From Leclercia adecarboxylata (lineage in GTDB: Bacteria; Pseudomonadota; Gammaproteobacteria; Enterobacterales; Enterobacteriaceae), in contig NZ_CP040889.1 in NCBI RefSeq assembly GCF_006171285.1, forward strand, positions 1,984,001-2,048,000: DNA of 64,000 bases, given 5' to 3'. Numbering within the stretch: the first letter of the stretch is position 1; the number at the start of each line of letters is the position of its first letter. The position numbers were made by a program, and so were the translations under genes. The notes below the pieces were generated by a model, which worked only from the letters and a program-made list of their open reading frames with translations, was not told where the DNA came from and searched no databases. This document shows, piece after piece, positions 40,699 to 51,746 of the stretch.

Positions 40699-42126
40699 AT
40701 GACAGTAAAAAAAGCACGCAGTATGGCGGGCCTGCCGTGGATAGCGGCGATGGCCTTCTTTATGCAGGCGCTTGATGCGACCATCCTTAACACCGCCCTT
40801 CCGGCAATAGCCCAAAGCCTGAACCGTTCTCCGCTGGCCATGCAGTCGGCCATCATCAGTTATACCCTGACCGTGGCGATGCTGATCCCGGTTAGCGGCT
40901 GGCTGGCCGATCGTTTCGGCACCCGCCGTGTCTTTATGATGGCGGTATCCCTGTTTACGCTGGGTTCACTGGCCTGCGCCCTTTCCAGTTCGTTGGGCGA
41001 GCTGGTTGTCTTTCGTGTGATTCAGGGGATTGGCGGCGCGATGATGATGCCGGTCGCGCGTCTGGCGTTGTTACGTGCTTATCCACGCAGCGAGCTGTTG
41101 CCGGTGCTTAACTTTGTCACCATGCCGGGCCTGGTCGGGCCGATCCTCGGGCCGGTGCTGGGCGGGGTGCTGGTTACCTGGGCCAGCTGGCACTGGATAT
41201 TCCTGATTAATATTCCCATTGGGGTTGCCGGGATTTTCTATGCCCGCAAATTTATGCCGAACTTCACCACCCCGCGGCGTAAATTCGATATGGGCGGGTT
41301 CTTCCTGTTTGGCCTAAGCCTGGTGCTGTTCTCCAGCGGTATGGAACTGTTCGGTGAGAAGGTGGTGGCGACCTGGCTGGCCATCTCCATTATCTTCAGC
41401 GGCATTCTTCTTTTTCTTCTCTATATACGTCATGCACGCCGCCACCCGACGCCGCTCATTTCCCTCTCGCTGTTTAACACCCGCACCTTCTCGGTAGGTA
41501 TTGCCGGCAACATCGCTTCGCGGCTGGGCACTGGCTGTGTTCCTTTCCTGATGCCGCTGATGCTGCAGGTCGGGTTTGGTTATCCGGCGCTGATTGCGGG
41601 CTGCATGATGGCACCTACGGCGGTGGGTTCGATCCTGGCCAAGTCCGGCGTGACGCAGCTGTTACGCCGGATGGGCTACCGCAGGACGCTGGTTGGGGTG
41701 ACGATATTTATCGGGGTGATGATTGCGCAGTTCTCACTGCAGTCGGCTGCACTGCCGGTGTGGATGCTGATCCTGCCGCTGTTTGTGCTGGGGATGGCGA
41801 TGTCGATCCAGTTCACCTCGATGAACACTATTACCCTTGCCGATCTCAACGATGAGAATGCCAGCGGCGGTAACAGCGTCCTGGCGGTCACGCAGCAGCT
41901 GTCGATCAGTCTGGGGGTGGCGGTGAGTGCGGCGGTCCTGCGTTTTTACGAAGGGTTCGACAGCACGAATACTGTCGAACAGTTTCACTCGACCTTTATC
42001 ACCATGGGCGTACTGACGGTTGTCTCTGCCCTTGTGTTTATGCTGTTAAAGCCGAAGGACGGTCGCAACCTCATTAAAGAGCGCCACAAAACTAAACAGA
42101 CCCCCGTTCCATCAGAACAGGAGTAA
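40699..42126 (+). CDS. hsrA: MFS multidrug-type transporter HsrA
   Basis: A 475-residue 14-helix major facilitator transporter of the EmrB/QacA (DHA2) group; same length as E. coli HsrA. Motifs: [18 protein letters not shown] near residue 18, [15 protein letters not shown] near 65 (motif A) and [16 protein letters not shown] near 105. Its last 35 bp overlap the end of rbsR on the opposite strand. The substrate is unknown. Confidence 0.92.
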   Translation: MTVKKARSMAGLPWIAAMAFFMQALDATILNTALPAIAQSLNRSPLAMQSAIISYTLTVAMLIPVSGWLADRFGTRRVFMMAVSLFTLGSLACALSSSLGELVVFRVIQGIGGAMMMPVARLALLRAYPRSELLPVLNFVTMPGLVGPILGPVLGGVLVTWASWHWIFLINIPIGVAGIFYARKFMPNFTTPRRKFDMGGFFLFGLSLVLFSSGMELFGEKVVATWLAISIIFSGILLFLLYIRHARRHPTPLISLSLFNTRTFSVGIAGNIASRLGTGCVPFLMPLMLQVGFGYPALIAGCMMAPTAVGSILAKSGVTQLLRRMGYRRTLVGVTIFIGVMIAQFSLQSAALPVWMLILPLFVLGMAMSIQFTSMNTITLADLNDENASGGNSVLAVTQQLSISLGVAVSAAVLRFYEGFDSTNTVEQFHSTFITMGVLTVVSALVFMLLKPKDGRNLIKERHKTKQTPVPSEQE

Positions 42127-43084
42127 GCTGCAGCCGCTGCTGTTGCAGGGCGGGCTGGGCGATACGGTGGATCAGCACATCAATCGCCAGCTCGCCCAGT
42201 TCATCTTTAGGCTGATGAATGGTGGTGAGCGGCGGCGTCATATACTGCGCCAGTTCGATATCGTCATAACCCACCACGGCGATATCGTCCGGAATACGCA
42301 GTCCCGCCTGATATAGCGCCTTATAAGCGCCCACTGCCATGGCATCATTACCAATAAAGACCGCCTGCGGGCGCTCTTTCTGCGCCAGTAGCGCCTGCAT
42401 CGCCTCATACCCGCCGCTAAATTCGAAGTCACCGGTAATTTGATACCCTTCAGGCACCGGCAAACCGGCGCGCGCCATAGCAACCAAAAAACCTTCCAGC
42501 CGCAGGCGGGCGGGGGTTTTATCCAGCGGACCGGTAATGCAGGCGATGCGGGTGTGGCCTTTATCAATCAGATGCTGCGTCGCCATGTCTCCGCCCAGCA
42601 GCGAGTTATCCTGGATCAGATCGCTGGTACCGTCGAACGGCGCCCAGTCCATCATCACCGTGGGAACAGAAGGGTAGCGCTGCATAATCTCGGGGGAGGG
42701 TTGATGCGTTTCGGTGCACAGTAACAGCAATCCGTCGACGCGCTTTTGCATCAGCGTCTCCAGATTGCGGTTCATACGCTGTTCGTCACCTTCAGTATTG
42801 CATAACACCAGGCTGTAGCCGCGCTCAAAACAGCTGCGCTCCACGCCGCGCACCAGCTCGGAGTAAAAGGGGTTAGTACTGGCGGTAATGAGCATGCCAA
42901 TGGTGCGCGTCTGGTTGAGCTTCAGACTGCGTGCCAGGGCGGAAGGCGCATAATTGAGGGATTTAACGGCAGCCTCGACCTTCTCCCGGATCGCGTCGCT
43001 GACGAAGCGATCGTTATTGATGACGTGGGAGACCGTCGAAGTAGAGACGCCCGCCATGCGGGCGACATCTTTCATTGTGGCCAA
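42092..43084 (-). CDS. rbsR: Ribose operon repressor RbsR
   Basis: A LacI-family repressor (330 residues). An N-terminal helix-turn-helix and hinge ([20 protein letters not shown], then [17 protein letters not shown]) are followed by a periplasmic-binding-protein-like ribose domain. Its operators are the AGCGAAACGTTTCGCT sites upstream of rbsD. It is the last gene of rbsDACBKR, 3 bp after rbsK, and its 3' end overlaps hsrA by 35 bp. Confidence 0.96.
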   Translation of the reverse strand: MATMKDVARMAGVSTSTVSHVINNDRFVSDAIREKVEAAVKSLNYAPSALARSLKLNQTRTIGMLITASTNPFYSELVRGVERSCFERGYSLVLCNTEGDEQRMNRNLETLMQKRVDGLLLLCTETHQPSPEIMQRYPSVPTVMMDWAPFDGTSDLIQDNSLLGGDMATQHLIDKGHTRIACITGPLDKTPARLRLEGFLVAMARAGLPVPEGYQITGDFEFSGGYEAMQALLAQKERPQAVFIGNDAMAVGAYKALYQAGLRIPDDIAVVGYDDIELAQYMTPPLTTIHQPKDELGELAIDVLIHRIAQPALQQQRLQLTPVLMERGSV

Positions 43085-43087
43085 GCG

Positions 43088-44017
43088 TTACCTCTGCTGA
43101 CTTAAAAATTCATCGATCTCATTGCGCCATGGAACAGAAGGCTGCGCGCCCGGGCGGGTGACCGCAATGGCTGCCGCCGCATGGGCAAAGCGAATCGCGG
43201 TATCCAGCTGCTCACCTTCCAGCAGCGCCGTCACCAGCGCGCCATTAAAGGTATCGCCCGCGGCAATGGTATCGACCGCTTTCACCTTAAAGCCAGGAAC
43301 GCGGCGACCTTCTCCCTCGACGCTGGCCCATACGCCACGGCTGCCAAGGGTGATGATAACGGTATTGATGCCTTTATCGTGCAGGGCTTTCGCCGCGCGC
43401 GCCGCATCCTCATCGTTTTCAACGCGAATGCCCGTCAGCTTTTCGGCTTCGGTTTCATTCGGGGTGATGATGTCCACCAGCGCCAGAAGCTCGTCTGATA
43501 ATACACGGGCCGGCGCAGGATTTAGTACGACAGTGGTATGATTTTTATGCGCAATTTTAGCTGCCGCCAGCACGCTTTCTACCGGCGATTCCAGCTGCAT
43601 CAGCAGGGCATCGGCACCGGCGATAAGCGCCTTTTGCGCCACCACACGATCTGGCGTCAGCGCCGCGTTTGCTCCCGCATGAATACCGATGACATTCTCA
43701 CCTTCCGCGTTGACAAAAATCAGTGCCACGCCGGTTGATTCGCCTTCGACCACGCTCACTGGCGCAATGTCGATGTTGTCGCTTGCCAGCTGGTTGCGAA
43801 CGCGCTCCCCGGTATCGTCATCACCCGTACAGGCGATAAAGGCGATGTTTGCCCCGCTGCGCCCGGCGGCGACCGCCTGGTTAGCGCCTTTGCCGCCAAA
43901 GGCGACCTGGTAGCGATTGCCGGTTACGGTTTCGCCCGGGGTAGGGAAAGTATCAAGGTTGAGAATGTGATCGGCATTAATACTGCCAAGGACGACGAGC
44001 TTGCCTGCGGTTTTCAT
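43088..44017 (-). CDS. rbsK: Ribokinase
   Basis: RbsK phosphorylates ribose to ribose-5-phosphate. It has 309 residues, as in E. coli. PfkB-family motifs: GSINADHIL near residue 10, GGKGANQAVAAGR near 42, and the catalytic TIAAGDTFNGA near 252 with catalytic Asp. The start at 44017 (MKTAGKLVVLGS) matches E. coli; two longer in-frame starts are not supported. Confidence 0.96.
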   Translation of the reverse strand: MKTAGKLVVLGSINADHILNLDTFPTPGETVTGNRYQVAFGGKGANQAVAAGRSGANIAFIACTGDDDTGERVRNQLASDNIDIAPVSVVEGESTGVALIFVNAEGENVIGIHAGANAALTPDRVVAQKALIAGADALLMQLESPVESVLAAAKIAHKNHTTVVLNPAPARVLSDELLALVDIITPNETEAEKLTGIRVENDEDAARAAKALHDKGINTVIITLGSRGVWASVEGEGRRVPGFKVKAVDTIAAGDTFNGALVTALLEGEQLDTAIRFAHAAAAIAVTRPGAQPSVPWRNEIDEFLSQQR

Positions 44018-44040
44018 ATTGGAGATGTCCATCAGAGAGT

Positions 44041-44062
44041 GCCACCGGGATGCCCCGGTGGC
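44041..44062 (-). other. Intergenic hairpin between rbsB and rbsK
   Basis: Perfect 9-bp stem GCCACCGGG / CCCGGTGGC with an ATGC loop in the rbsB-rbsK gap. Such a structure could protect the rbsB message or attenuate into rbsK, which would fit the need for more binding protein than kinase. Confidence 0.6.
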
Positions 44063-44124
44063 GTATGCCACTCTTTTCTTTATATGTTGTCCTTCAGGCA
44101 GCTAACGACCGCCTGAATCGCATA

Positions 44125-45015
44125 TTACTGCTTGATGACCAGCTTCAGGTCAACAGGGTATTTAGCCTGAACTTTCTCGCCCTTCAGCACTTTGTCAGCA
44201 GTCTGCACGCCAGTCGCGCCGATCTGCTCCGGCAGCTGAGCAATGGTCGCAGCCAGTTTGCCATCGTTTACGGCTTTTTCACCATCAGGCGTGCCGTCAA
44301 ATCCAACCACCATCACATCAGATTTACCCGCAGTCTGCAGGGCACGCAGCGCGCCCAGCGCCATTTCGTCGTTCTGGGCGAATACTGCTTTAACGTCCGG
44401 ATGCGCGGTCAGCAGGTTCTGCATAACGTTCAGACCTTTAGTACGGTCGAAGTCTGCCGGCTGGCTGGCCAGTACGTTGAATTTGTGAGCCGCAACGGCC
44501 TGCTGGAAGCCTTCGCCACGCTCACGCGCTGCGGAAGTCCCGGCGATGCCCTGCAGTTCGATAACTTTGGCGCCTTCGCCCGCTTTCTTGGCGATGTAGT
44601 CACCGGCGATTTTGCCGCCCAGCACGTTGTCAGACGCAATGTGGCTGACCACTTCGCCTTTGTTCGCCTGACGGTCCAGGGTGATCACCGGGATGTTCGC
44701 CTGGTTCGCCATCTTCACGGCGTTACCTACCGCATCGGAATCGGTCGGGTTGATCAGCAGAATTTTGGTGCCGCGAACGGTTAAGTCCTGCACGTTAGCC
44801 AGCTCTTTGGCCGGGTTGTTCTGGGAGTCGAGGATCACCAGGTTGTAGCCCAGTTTGTCGGCTTCTTTCTGCGCGCCATCCTTCAGGGAGACGAAGAACG
44901 GATTGTTCAGGGTAGAAACCACCAGCGCGATGGTGTCTTTCGCCATGGCGTTTGCACTCACAGTTGCGCTCAGCGCGACAGCAGAAACCAGGGTAGCCAG
45001 TTTTTTCATGTTCAT
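44125..45015 (-). CDS. rbsB: Ribose ABC transporter periplasmic binding protein
   Basis: RbsB (296 residues) binds ribose for the RbsAC transporter and for Trg-dependent taxis. A signal peptide ([20 protein letters not shown], cleavage after ANAMA near 25) precedes the mature [16 protein letters not shown]. The sequence is nearly the same as in E. coli. It lies 27 bp after rbsC. Confidence 0.97.
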   Translation of the reverse strand: MNMKKLATLVSAVALSATVSANAMAKDTIALVVSTLNNPFFVSLKDGAQKEADKLGYNLVILDSQNNPAKELANVQDLTVRGTKILLINPTDSDAVGNAVKMANQANIPVITLDRQANKGEVVSHIASDNVLGGKIAGDYIAKKAGEGAKVIELQGIAGTSAARERGEGFQQAVAAHKFNVLASQPADFDRTKGLNVMQNLLTAHPDVKAVFAQNDEMALGALRALQTAGKSDVMVVGFDGTPDGEKAVNDGKLAATIAQLPEQIGATGVQTADKVLKGEKVQAKYPVDLKLVIKQ

Positions 45016-45042
45016 ATCAAAGATGTCCTGTAGTGTCGTCAG

Positions 45043-46008
45043 TTACTGTTTTTTGTTGTCTACCAGTACCGCCAGCAAAATCACTACCGCTTTGACGATC
45101 ATCTGGTAATAGGAAGAAACACCTAACAAATTCAAACCATTGTTCAGGAAGCCGAGGATCAGCGCACCGATCAGCGTCCCCACGATACGACCTTTACCGC
45201 CTGCCAGGCTGGTGCCGCCCAGCACGACCGCGGCGATGGCATCCAGTTCATAGCCTGTACCCGCCGTCGGTTGCGCAGAGGAGAGACGCGCCACTTCGAT
45301 AATCCCCGCCAGCGAAGCCAGCAGGCCGCACAGGGAGTAGACGATAATTTTGACTTTATTGACGCTGATGCCGGACAGACGCGTCGCCGCTTCGTTACCG
45401 CCCAGGGCATAGACATAGCGACCCAGACGGGTGTGATGCAACATGTACCACGCCGCCAGGAAGACCAGACCCATGATCCAGACCGGCGTCGGAATTCCCA
45501 GCGGGCGGCCGATACCAAACCAGCCAAACAGATCGGCGTTGTCGGTAAAGCCGGTGTTGACCGGGCTGCCGTTGGTATACACCATCGTCACACCGCGCAG
45601 CAGCAGCATCATCACCAGGGTGGCGATAAAGGCCTGAACGCGGCCTTTCGCCACGATCATCCCGGTGACCGCACCGATCGCCGCGCCCAGCGCCAGCGCA
45701 GCTGCAACGGCCACCAGCGCGTTGACTTCAATCCCGACGATCGAAGCGGCCACCGCGCCGGTGAGCGCCAGCAGGGAACCGACGGACAGGTCGATACCCG
45801 AGGTCAGGATCACCAGCGTCATGCCCACCGCCATAATGGCGTTCACGGACGTCTGCTGGAGGATGTTGAACAGGTTATTAACGGTAAAAAAGTTCGGGCT
45901 CATGGTGGAAACAATCGCGATCAGCACCAGCAGGGCAATCAGCGATTTTTGTTCCATCAACCATGCCTTAGTGAAATAACGGCGTCCAGAAACAGCCTGG
46001 GTAGTCAT
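45043..46008 (-). CDS. rbsC: Ribose ABC transporter permease
   Basis: A 321-residue membrane permease that dimerises and couples to RbsA. It is very hydrophobic with about ten helices; the family's GGIDLSVG-type motif appears as TSGIDLSVGSLLALTGA near residue 68, and AAVVLGGTSLAGGKGRIVGT near 247. It starts 4 bp after the rbsA stop. Confidence 0.97.
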   Translation of the reverse strand: MTTQAVSGRRYFTKAWLMEQKSLIALLVLIAIVSTMSPNFFTVNNLFNILQQTSVNAIMAVGMTLVILTSGIDLSVGSLLALTGAVAASIVGIEVNALVAVAAALALGAAIGAVTGMIVAKGRVQAFIATLVMMLLLRGVTMVYTNGSPVNTGFTDNADLFGWFGIGRPLGIPTPVWIMGLVFLAAWYMLHHTRLGRYVYALGGNEAATRLSGISVNKVKIIVYSLCGLLASLAGIIEVARLSSAQPTAGTGYELDAIAAVVLGGTSLAGGKGRIVGTLIGALILGFLNNGLNLLGVSSYYQMIVKAVVILLAVLVDNKKQ

Positions 46009-46012
46009 CTTC

Positions 46013-47518
46013 TTACTCCTGATCCACGCGATTAAGCTTGCCCACAGCGGCAGCCATCAGAATTTCCTGGGTGGCCTGCTCGCGACTGAATTCACCGCCG
46101 AGATGCCCTTCATGCATGACGATAATGCGATCGCTCATGCCTAATACTTCTGGCATCTCGGAAGAGACCAGAATGATGCTCAGCCCGTCAGCCTTAAACT
46201 GGTTAATGAGCTGATAAATCTCTTTTTTGGCGCCAACATCCACGCCGCGCGTCGGTTCATCGAGGATCAGCACCTTCGGACGGGTCATCAGACCGCGGGC
46301 AATCGCCACCTTCTGCTGGTTGCCGCCGGAGAGCAGCCCGATGGCCTGTTCCATCGACGGCGTTTTGACGTTAAACAGGCGGATAAAATCGCTGACGGCC
46401 TGCTGTTCGTCTTTGTGCTTCAGGCTTCCGCCGCTGCGGCTGAAGTAGCGCAGCGCGGTTAAGGACATGTTCTCTTTCACCGACATGCCCAGCACCAGGC
46501 CATCGCGCTTACGGTCTTCGGAGATATAGACGATGCCGTTCGCCAGACCATCCTGCGGAGAGCGGGTGACAACTTCGTGACCATCGAGGGTGACATAGCC
46601 GCTGGTGCGTGGATACGCACCATACAGCACCTTCATCAGCTCGGTACGTCCGGCCCCCATCAGCCCGGCCACGCCGAGGATCTCCCCCTGGCGCAGGGTA
46701 AAGCTGACATCATTCACCCCAGGACCACACAGGTTATCGACCTTCAGGCGGATATCGCCCGGGGCTTTATCGATGCGTGGATACTGGTCTTCCAGCTTAC
46801 GTCCCACCATCATCTCAATCAGCGTGTCTTCGGTCAGCGTCGCCACTTCACGCTCGGCAATAAACTGCCCGTCGCGGAAAACAGTGACATCATCGCAAAT
46901 CTCGAAGATCTCTTTCATGCGGTGAGAGATATAGACAATGCCGCGCCCCTGCGCTTTCAGCTCACGGATGACGCGGAACAGGGAGTCGGTTTCGGTATCG
47001 GTGAGGGCGTCGGTCGGTTCATCCATCACGATAACCCGGGATTCAAAACTCAGGACCTTGGCGATTTCGACCATCTGCTGATCGCCGATAGAGAGTTCGC
47101 CCACCAGACGATCGCTTTTAAAGCGTAGGTTCAGCTTCGCCAGCAGTTTGTCGGCTTCGGCATACATCTGCTTCCAGTCGATTTTGCCGAAGCGGTTCAC
47201 GAACTCGCGCCCCAGGAAGATGTTCTCCGCGACGGACAGCTGCGGGATCAGGTTCAGCTCCTGGTGGATGATGCCGATCCCGGCTTCCTGAGAGGATTTC
47301 GGGCCGTTAAAGGTGGTCTCTTTTCCCAGCCACAGCAGCGAACCGGCATCGCGTTGATAGATACCGGTAAGCACTTTCATCATCGTGGATTTGCCAGCGC
47401 CGTTTTCGCCCACCAGCGCCATGACGCGTCCGGGGTAGACATTCAGCGCTGCGCCGGAGAGGGCTTTGACGCCCGGGAACGATTTATCGATCCCTTTCAG
47501 TTGCAGTAGTGCGTCCAT
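46013..47518 (-). CDS. rbsA: Ribose ABC transporter ATP-binding protein
   Basis: A 501-residue double ATPase. The first cassette has Walker [10 protein letters not shown] near residue 37 and signature LSIGDQQM near 139. The second has a degenerate Walker A (GLMGAGRTE near 289) but a good signature, [10 protein letters not shown], as usual for sugar importers of this class. The start [14 protein letters not shown] at 47518 matches E. coli; the 15-residue extension is not supported. It lies 7 bp after rbsD. Confidence 0.97.
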   Translation of the reverse strand: MDALLQLKGIDKSFPGVKALSGAALNVYPGRVMALVGENGAGKSTMMKVLTGIYQRDAGSLLWLGKETTFNGPKSSQEAGIGIIHQELNLIPQLSVAENIFLGREFVNRFGKIDWKQMYAEADKLLAKLNLRFKSDRLVGELSIGDQQMVEIAKVLSFESRVIVMDEPTDALTDTETDSLFRVIRELKAQGRGIVYISHRMKEIFEICDDVTVFRDGQFIAEREVATLTEDTLIEMMVGRKLEDQYPRIDKAPGDIRLKVDNLCGPGVNDVSFTLRQGEILGVAGLMGAGRTELMKVLYGAYPRTSGYVTLDGHEVVTRSPQDGLANGIVYISEDRKRDGLVLGMSVKENMSLTALRYFSRSGGSLKHKDEQQAVSDFIRLFNVKTPSMEQAIGLLSGGNQQKVAIARGLMTRPKVLILDEPTRGVDVGAKKEIYQLINQFKADGLSIILVSSEMPEVLGMSDRIIVMHEGHLGGEFSREQATQEILMAAAVGKLNRVDQE

Positions 47519-47525
47519 GGTGGCC

Positions 47526-47945
47526 TCAGAAGGTGACGCCAGCACAGAGAATGATATTCGCATACGGGGAACACTCCCCGCTGCGGATAACCGCCTGGCT
47601 GTCAGCGGTGTTTTTCTTGAACTGCTCGTGCGTTATGTAACTTATTTTTATGGTGTTTCCCTGGTGTTGTTGCAGTTGCTTGATATGGCCAAGCAACGTT
47701 TCGTGGAGCTGCGGATTATGTTGTTGGATTTCCGTAGCGAGAATGGCTTCCTCAACCTGCATCTCGGTTGTCACCACATCCAGCACCTGCATAAACGTGG
47801 GCACGCCCTGCGTTAATGCCAGATCGATACGCGTTGTGCTGTGGGGAATGGGTAAACCCGCATCACATACCACCAGCGTATCGGTATGCCCGAGACGGGA
47901 GATGACCGATGAGACTTCAGAGTTGAGTACTGTGCCTTTCTTCAT
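47526..47945 (-). CDS. rbsD: D-ribose pyranase
   Basis: RbsD (139 residues) converts beta-pyranose to beta-furanose ribose, the form RbsK uses. It begins [20 protein letters not shown] with the active-site His20, and shows DAGLPIP near 28 and the conserved [10 protein letters not shown] segment near the end. It is the first gene of rbsDACBKR, with two RbsR operators upstream. Confidence 0.96.
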   Translation of the reverse strand: MKKGTVLNSEVSSVISRLGHTDTLVVCDAGLPIPHSTTRIDLALTQGVPTFMQVLDVVTTEMQVEEAILATEIQQHNPQLHETLLGHIKQLQQHQGNTIKISYITHEQFKKNTADSQAVIRSGECSPYANIILCAGVTF

Positions 47946-47959
47946 ATTCTTGCTCCACT

Positions 47960-47975
47960 AGCGAAACGTTTCGCT
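47960..47975. promoter_or_regulatory. RbsR operator (promoter-proximal)
   Basis: Perfect 16-bp palindrome AGCGAAACGTTTCGCT, 15 bp upstream of the rbsD start, a consensus LacI-family RbsR site. Confidence 0.88.
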
Positions 47976-48038
47976 GACGTCAGTTTAATCTTACCGATGC
48001 GCAGAAAACCACCATGGCGTTGCAGATTTGTGATCGTC

Positions 48039-48054
48039 GTCGAAACGTTTCGCT
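48039..48054. promoter_or_regulatory. Second, distal RbsR operator
   Basis: GTCGAAACGTTTCGCT matches the proximal operator at 14 of 16 positions and is centred 79 bp upstream of it. A TTGTGATC half-site (48028-48035), possibly for CRP, adjoins it. Two sites suggest repression by DNA looping. Confidence 0.65.
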
Positions 48055-48078
48055 AAGTGAAATGCGGACCGGAGAATT

Positions 48079-48148
48079 TGCCCGGCGGCGCTCCGCTTGC
48101 GCGGGCCTACGGGTATGGTAGGCCGGGTAAGCGAAGCGCCACCCGGCA
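48079..48148. repeat. BIME (paired REP elements) between rbsD and kup
   Basis: Two oppositely oriented REP units: GCCCGGCGGCGCTCCGCTTG near the left and GTAGGCCGGGTAAGCGAAGC followed by GCCACCCGGC on the right. It lies directly after the kup stop. Confidence 0.85.
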
Positions 48149-48158
48149 TGTTGAAAGG

Positions 48159-50027
48159 TTAAATCTCGACCTGGGTTCCTAACTCGATCACGCGGTTAGG
48201 CGGGATTTCGAACTGGTCGGGCGCACGCAGGGCGTTACGCTGGAGGATAAGATAGAGCTTACCGCGCAGGCGTAGATACCACGGCCGTTTGCCGACAATC
48301 AGCGACTCGTGCGACATGAAGAACGAGGTCTCCATCATCCGGCAGCTTAAGCCCTCAAGACCGCAGCGGTGGAATACCTCTTCCACGTTCGGAGTCTCAC
48401 GCCAGCCGTAGCTGGCCACCACGCGCCAGAAGGTAGGCGACAGCTGCTCTATCTGCACGCGACGGACGTTATGCACATACGGCGCATCTTCGGTGCGCAG
48501 GGTCAGCAGGATCACCCGCTCGTGCAGCACCTTGTTGTGCTTGAGGTTATGCATCAGGGCAAACGGGATCACGTTCAGCGCGCGGGACATATAGACAGCG
48601 GTGCCCGGCACGCGTACCGGCGGCGATTTCTCCAGCGAGGCAATCATCGCCTCCAGAGAGTTACCGTGCTCGTGCATCCGGCGCAGCAGGCGGAAACGCT
48701 CGCTCTTCCAGGTGGTCATCACAATGAACATCACCAGACCCAGCGTCAGCGGCAGCCAGCCGCCGGAGACAATCTTGTCGAGATTGGCGGAGAACAACGG
48801 CACGTCAATACAGAGGAAGCCGACCAGAATCATCGCCACGAGGAATTTATTCCAGTGCCAGTTCCGGTACGCCACCGTGGTAGAGAGGATTGAGGTCAGC
48901 ACCATGGTACCGGTGACGGCAATACCGTACGCCGCCGCCAGGTTGCTGGAGTGCTCGAAGCTGACGATAACAATCACTACCGCGAAGTAGAGCAGCCAGT
49001 TAACGAAAGGTATGTAGATCTGGCCCGACTCCATCTCGGAGGTGTGGATGATGCGCATCGGCGACAGATAGCCCAGGCGCACCGCCTGACGGGTAAGGGA
49101 GAAGACCCCGGAAATGACCGCCTGGGAGGCGATCACCGTTGCCAGCGTGGCGAGGATAAGCATCGGTACCAGCGCCCAGTCCGGCGCCAGCAGGAAGAAC
49201 GGGTTTTTAATCGCTTCCGGGTGTTTGAGCAGCAGCGCGCCCTGGCCAAAGTAGTTCAGCACCAGCGACGGCAGCACCACAATAAACCACGCCACGCGGA
49301 TAGGCAGCTTGCCGAAGTGGCCCATATCCGCATACAGCGCTTCAACGCCGGTAATAGAGAGCACGACCGCGCCCAGCGCCACAAACGACACGACTTTATA
49401 TTCAAGGAAGAAGTGCACCGCCCACATTGGATTGAGCGCGTGCAGCACGTCCGGGTTAGCAATAATGCTGCGTAACCCCAGCGCCGCCAGGATCAGGAAC
49501 CAGGAGAGCATAATCGGGGCGAAGAGTTTGCCCACCAGCCCGGTCCCGTGTTTCTGGATGACAAACAGCAGGGTCAGAACGATGATGGCCAGCGGGACCA
49601 CCCATTCATCGAGCTGCGGCGCGATAATCTCAAGCCCCTCTATCGCCGAGAGTACCGAGATGGCCGGAGTGATCACCACTTCACCATAGAAGAAGCTGCC
49701 CCCTACCAGGCCAATAATCACCAGGAACGAGGTCATCCTGGCGGACGTATTGCGTCCGGCAAGCGACATCAGGGTCAGGATCCCACCTTCACCGGCGTTA
49801 TCTGCGCGCATGACGAAGGAGAGATATTTAACGGAAACCACCAGGATCAGCAGCCAGAAAATCAGGGACAGAAAACCAAACACCGCGTCGCGTTCAACGC
49901 CAAAACCAAACTGGCCGGACAGACATTCACGCAACGTATAAAGCGGGCTGGTGCCGATATCACCGTAGACAACCCCGATCGCCGCGAGCGTAACTGCGGG
50001 TAATGATTGCTTATTATCAGTGCTCAT
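48159..50027 (-). CDS. kup: Low-affinity potassium/proton symporter Kup (TrkD)
   Basis: A 622-residue KUP/HAK-family potassium transporter. About twelve membrane helices fill residues 12-450, with [21 protein letters not shown] near residue 18 as the family signature, followed by a hydrophilic C-terminal domain. The length equals E. coli Kup. It is divergent from ravA across about 220 bp. Confidence 0.96.
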   Translation of the reverse strand: MSTDNKQSLPAVTLAAIGVVYGDIGTSPLYTLRECLSGQFGFGVERDAVFGFLSLIFWLLILVVSVKYLSFVMRADNAGEGGILTLMSLAGRNTSARMTSFLVIIGLVGGSFFYGEVVITPAISVLSAIEGLEIIAPQLDEWVVPLAIIVLTLLFVIQKHGTGLVGKLFAPIMLSWFLILAALGLRSIIANPDVLHALNPMWAVHFFLEYKVVSFVALGAVVLSITGVEALYADMGHFGKLPIRVAWFIVVLPSLVLNYFGQGALLLKHPEAIKNPFFLLAPDWALVPMLILATLATVIASQAVISGVFSLTRQAVRLGYLSPMRIIHTSEMESGQIYIPFVNWLLYFAVVIVIVSFEHSSNLAAAYGIAVTGTMVLTSILSTTVAYRNWHWNKFLVAMILVGFLCIDVPLFSANLDKIVSGGWLPLTLGLVMFIVMTTWKSERFRLLRRMHEHGNSLEAMIASLEKSPPVRVPGTAVYMSRALNVIPFALMHNLKHNKVLHERVILLTLRTEDAPYVHNVRRVQIEQLSPTFWRVVASYGWRETPNVEEVFHRCGLEGLSCRMMETSFFMSHESLIVGKRPWYLRLRGKLYLILQRNALRAPDQFEIPPNRVIELGTQVEI

Positions 50028-50249
50028 AGACTAGTCTTTTCGTTTGAATAACAAATGTGTGCTTAGTCCCTTGGCCCACAAAAAGCGCACAGTATGCACG
50101 ATTAATCTTAGAATCGTACCCCTAAATGCAACCTCATTAACGTAGCGCAAAGAAAATAGCACCGCAGTTCAGTCTATTACCAGCCCGGAACGAAACGTCT
50201 ATACTCGCTTCAATTAGCCGGGGTTACGGCGAAAGGATGCAAAACAATT

Positions 50250-51746
50250 ATGGCTCACACTCATTTATTAGCAGAAAGAATTTCCCGCCTCAGCGGCGCA
50301 CTGGAGAAAGGGCTCTACGAACGTAGCCACGCCATTCGCCTCTGTTTACTGGCGGCCCTGAGCGGCGAAAGCGTATTTCTGCTGGGGCCGCCCGGCATCG
50401 CAAAAAGTCTGATTGCCCGCAGGCTGAAGTTCGCCTTTCAGCACGCCAGAGCGTTTGAATACCTGATGACCCGCTTTTCCACGCCGGAAGAGGTCTTTGG
50501 CCCGCTCTCTATTCAGGCGTTAAAAGATGAAGGGCGGTACGAACGTTTAACCGCAGGCTATCTGCCGGAGGCGGAAATCGTCTTTCTCGATGAGATCTGG
50601 AAAGCCGGCCCGGCGATCCTCAATACCCTGCTCACCGCCATTAACGAACGCCGGTTTCGCAACGGGGCGCATGAGGGGAAAATCCCGATGCGCCTGCTGG
50701 TGGCGGCCTCCAACGAACTGCCTGAAGCCGACAGCAGCCTGGAGGCGCTTTACGACCGCATGTTGATTCGCCTGTGGCTCGACAAGGTGCAGGACAAAGC
50801 CAATTTCCGCTCTCTGCTGATAAGCCAGCAGGATGAGAACGATAACCCGGTGCCTGCCGGGCTGCAGGTCACCGACGAGGAGTATCAGCAGTGGCAGCAG
50901 GACATCGGCAAAATCAAACTGCCGGATGCGGTGTTCGATCTGGTGTTCATGCTACGCCAGCAGCTGGATGCCCTGCCGGGTGCGCCTTACGTCTCCGATC
51001 GCCGCTGGAAGAAAGCCATTCGCCTGCTGCAGGCCAGCGCCCTGTTCAGCGGTCGCGACGCGGTTGCCCCAATCGATCTGATTCTGCTGAAAGATTGCCT
51101 CTGGCATGACGCCAGCGGCATGAATCTGATGCAGCAGCAGCTGGAAGTATTGATGACCGGGCACGCATGGGGGCAGCAGGAGATGCTGAACCAGCTCGGG
51201 GCCATTACCCAGCGCCGTCTTCAGCTCCAGCAGCAGCAAAGCGATAAAACCGCCCTGCGCGTCAATCGTCAGAGCGGCATGTTCGCCCGTCGTCCGCACT
51301 ACGAATTACCGGCCGAACTGAGCGATACCACCCTGACGCTGCTTCTCCAGCAGCCGCTTAAGCTCCATGATATGCAGGTTATTCACATCACCATCGAGCG
51401 TGAAGCCCTGGCGCAGTGGCTGAGCAAAGGCGGTGAGATCCGCGGCAAACTCAACGGCATCGGTTTTGCCCAGCAGCTTAATATGGAGGTAGACGGCAGC
51501 CTGCATCTGGTTATCCGCGACGTCAGCCTGCAGGGATCGCGCCTTGCCCTGCCCGGCACCGCCTCTGAAAGCGTGCCGGAAGAGATCAAACAGCAGCTGG
51601 AAGCGCTGGATAACCAGTGGCATCTGCAGCACACGCGCTTCAGCGAGCAGCAAAAATGCCTGTTTATCCACAGCGACTGGCTGGGGCGAATTGAATCCAG
51701 CCTGCAGGATGTGAGCGCGCAGATCAAACAGGCGCGTCAATGCTGA
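50250..51746 (+). CDS. ravA: MoxR-family AAA+ ATPase RavA
   Basis: RavA (498 residues) is a hexameric ATPase that works with ViaA and binds lysine decarboxylase LdcI and ppGpp-linked partners. AAA+ motifs: Walker [10 protein letters not shown] near residue 46, Walker [11 protein letters not shown] near 110, and sensor 1 AASNELPEA near 152. The C-terminal LARA domain (about 330-420) binds LdcI. It overlaps viaA by 7 bp. Confidence 0.96.
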   Translation: MAHTHLLAERISRLSGALEKGLYERSHAIRLCLLAALSGESVFLLGPPGIAKSLIARRLKFAFQHARAFEYLMTRFSTPEEVFGPLSIQALKDEGRYERLTAGYLPEAEIVFLDEIWKAGPAILNTLLTAINERRFRNGAHEGKIPMRLLVAASNELPEADSSLEALYDRMLIRLWLDKVQDKANFRSLLISQQDENDNPVPAGLQVTDEEYQQWQQDIGKIKLPDAVFDLVFMLRQQLDALPGAPYVSDRRWKKAIRLLQASALFSGRDAVAPIDLILLKDCLWHDASGMNLMQQQLEVLMTGHAWGQQEMLNQLGAITQRRLQLQQQQSDKTALRVNRQSGMFARRPHYELPAELSDTTLTLLLQQPLKLHDMQVIHITIEREALAQWLSKGGEIRGKLNGIGFAQQLNMEVDGSLHLVIRDVSLQGSRLALPGTASESVPEEIKQQLEALDNQWHLQHTRFSEQQKCLFIHSDWLGRIESSLQDVSAQIKQARQC

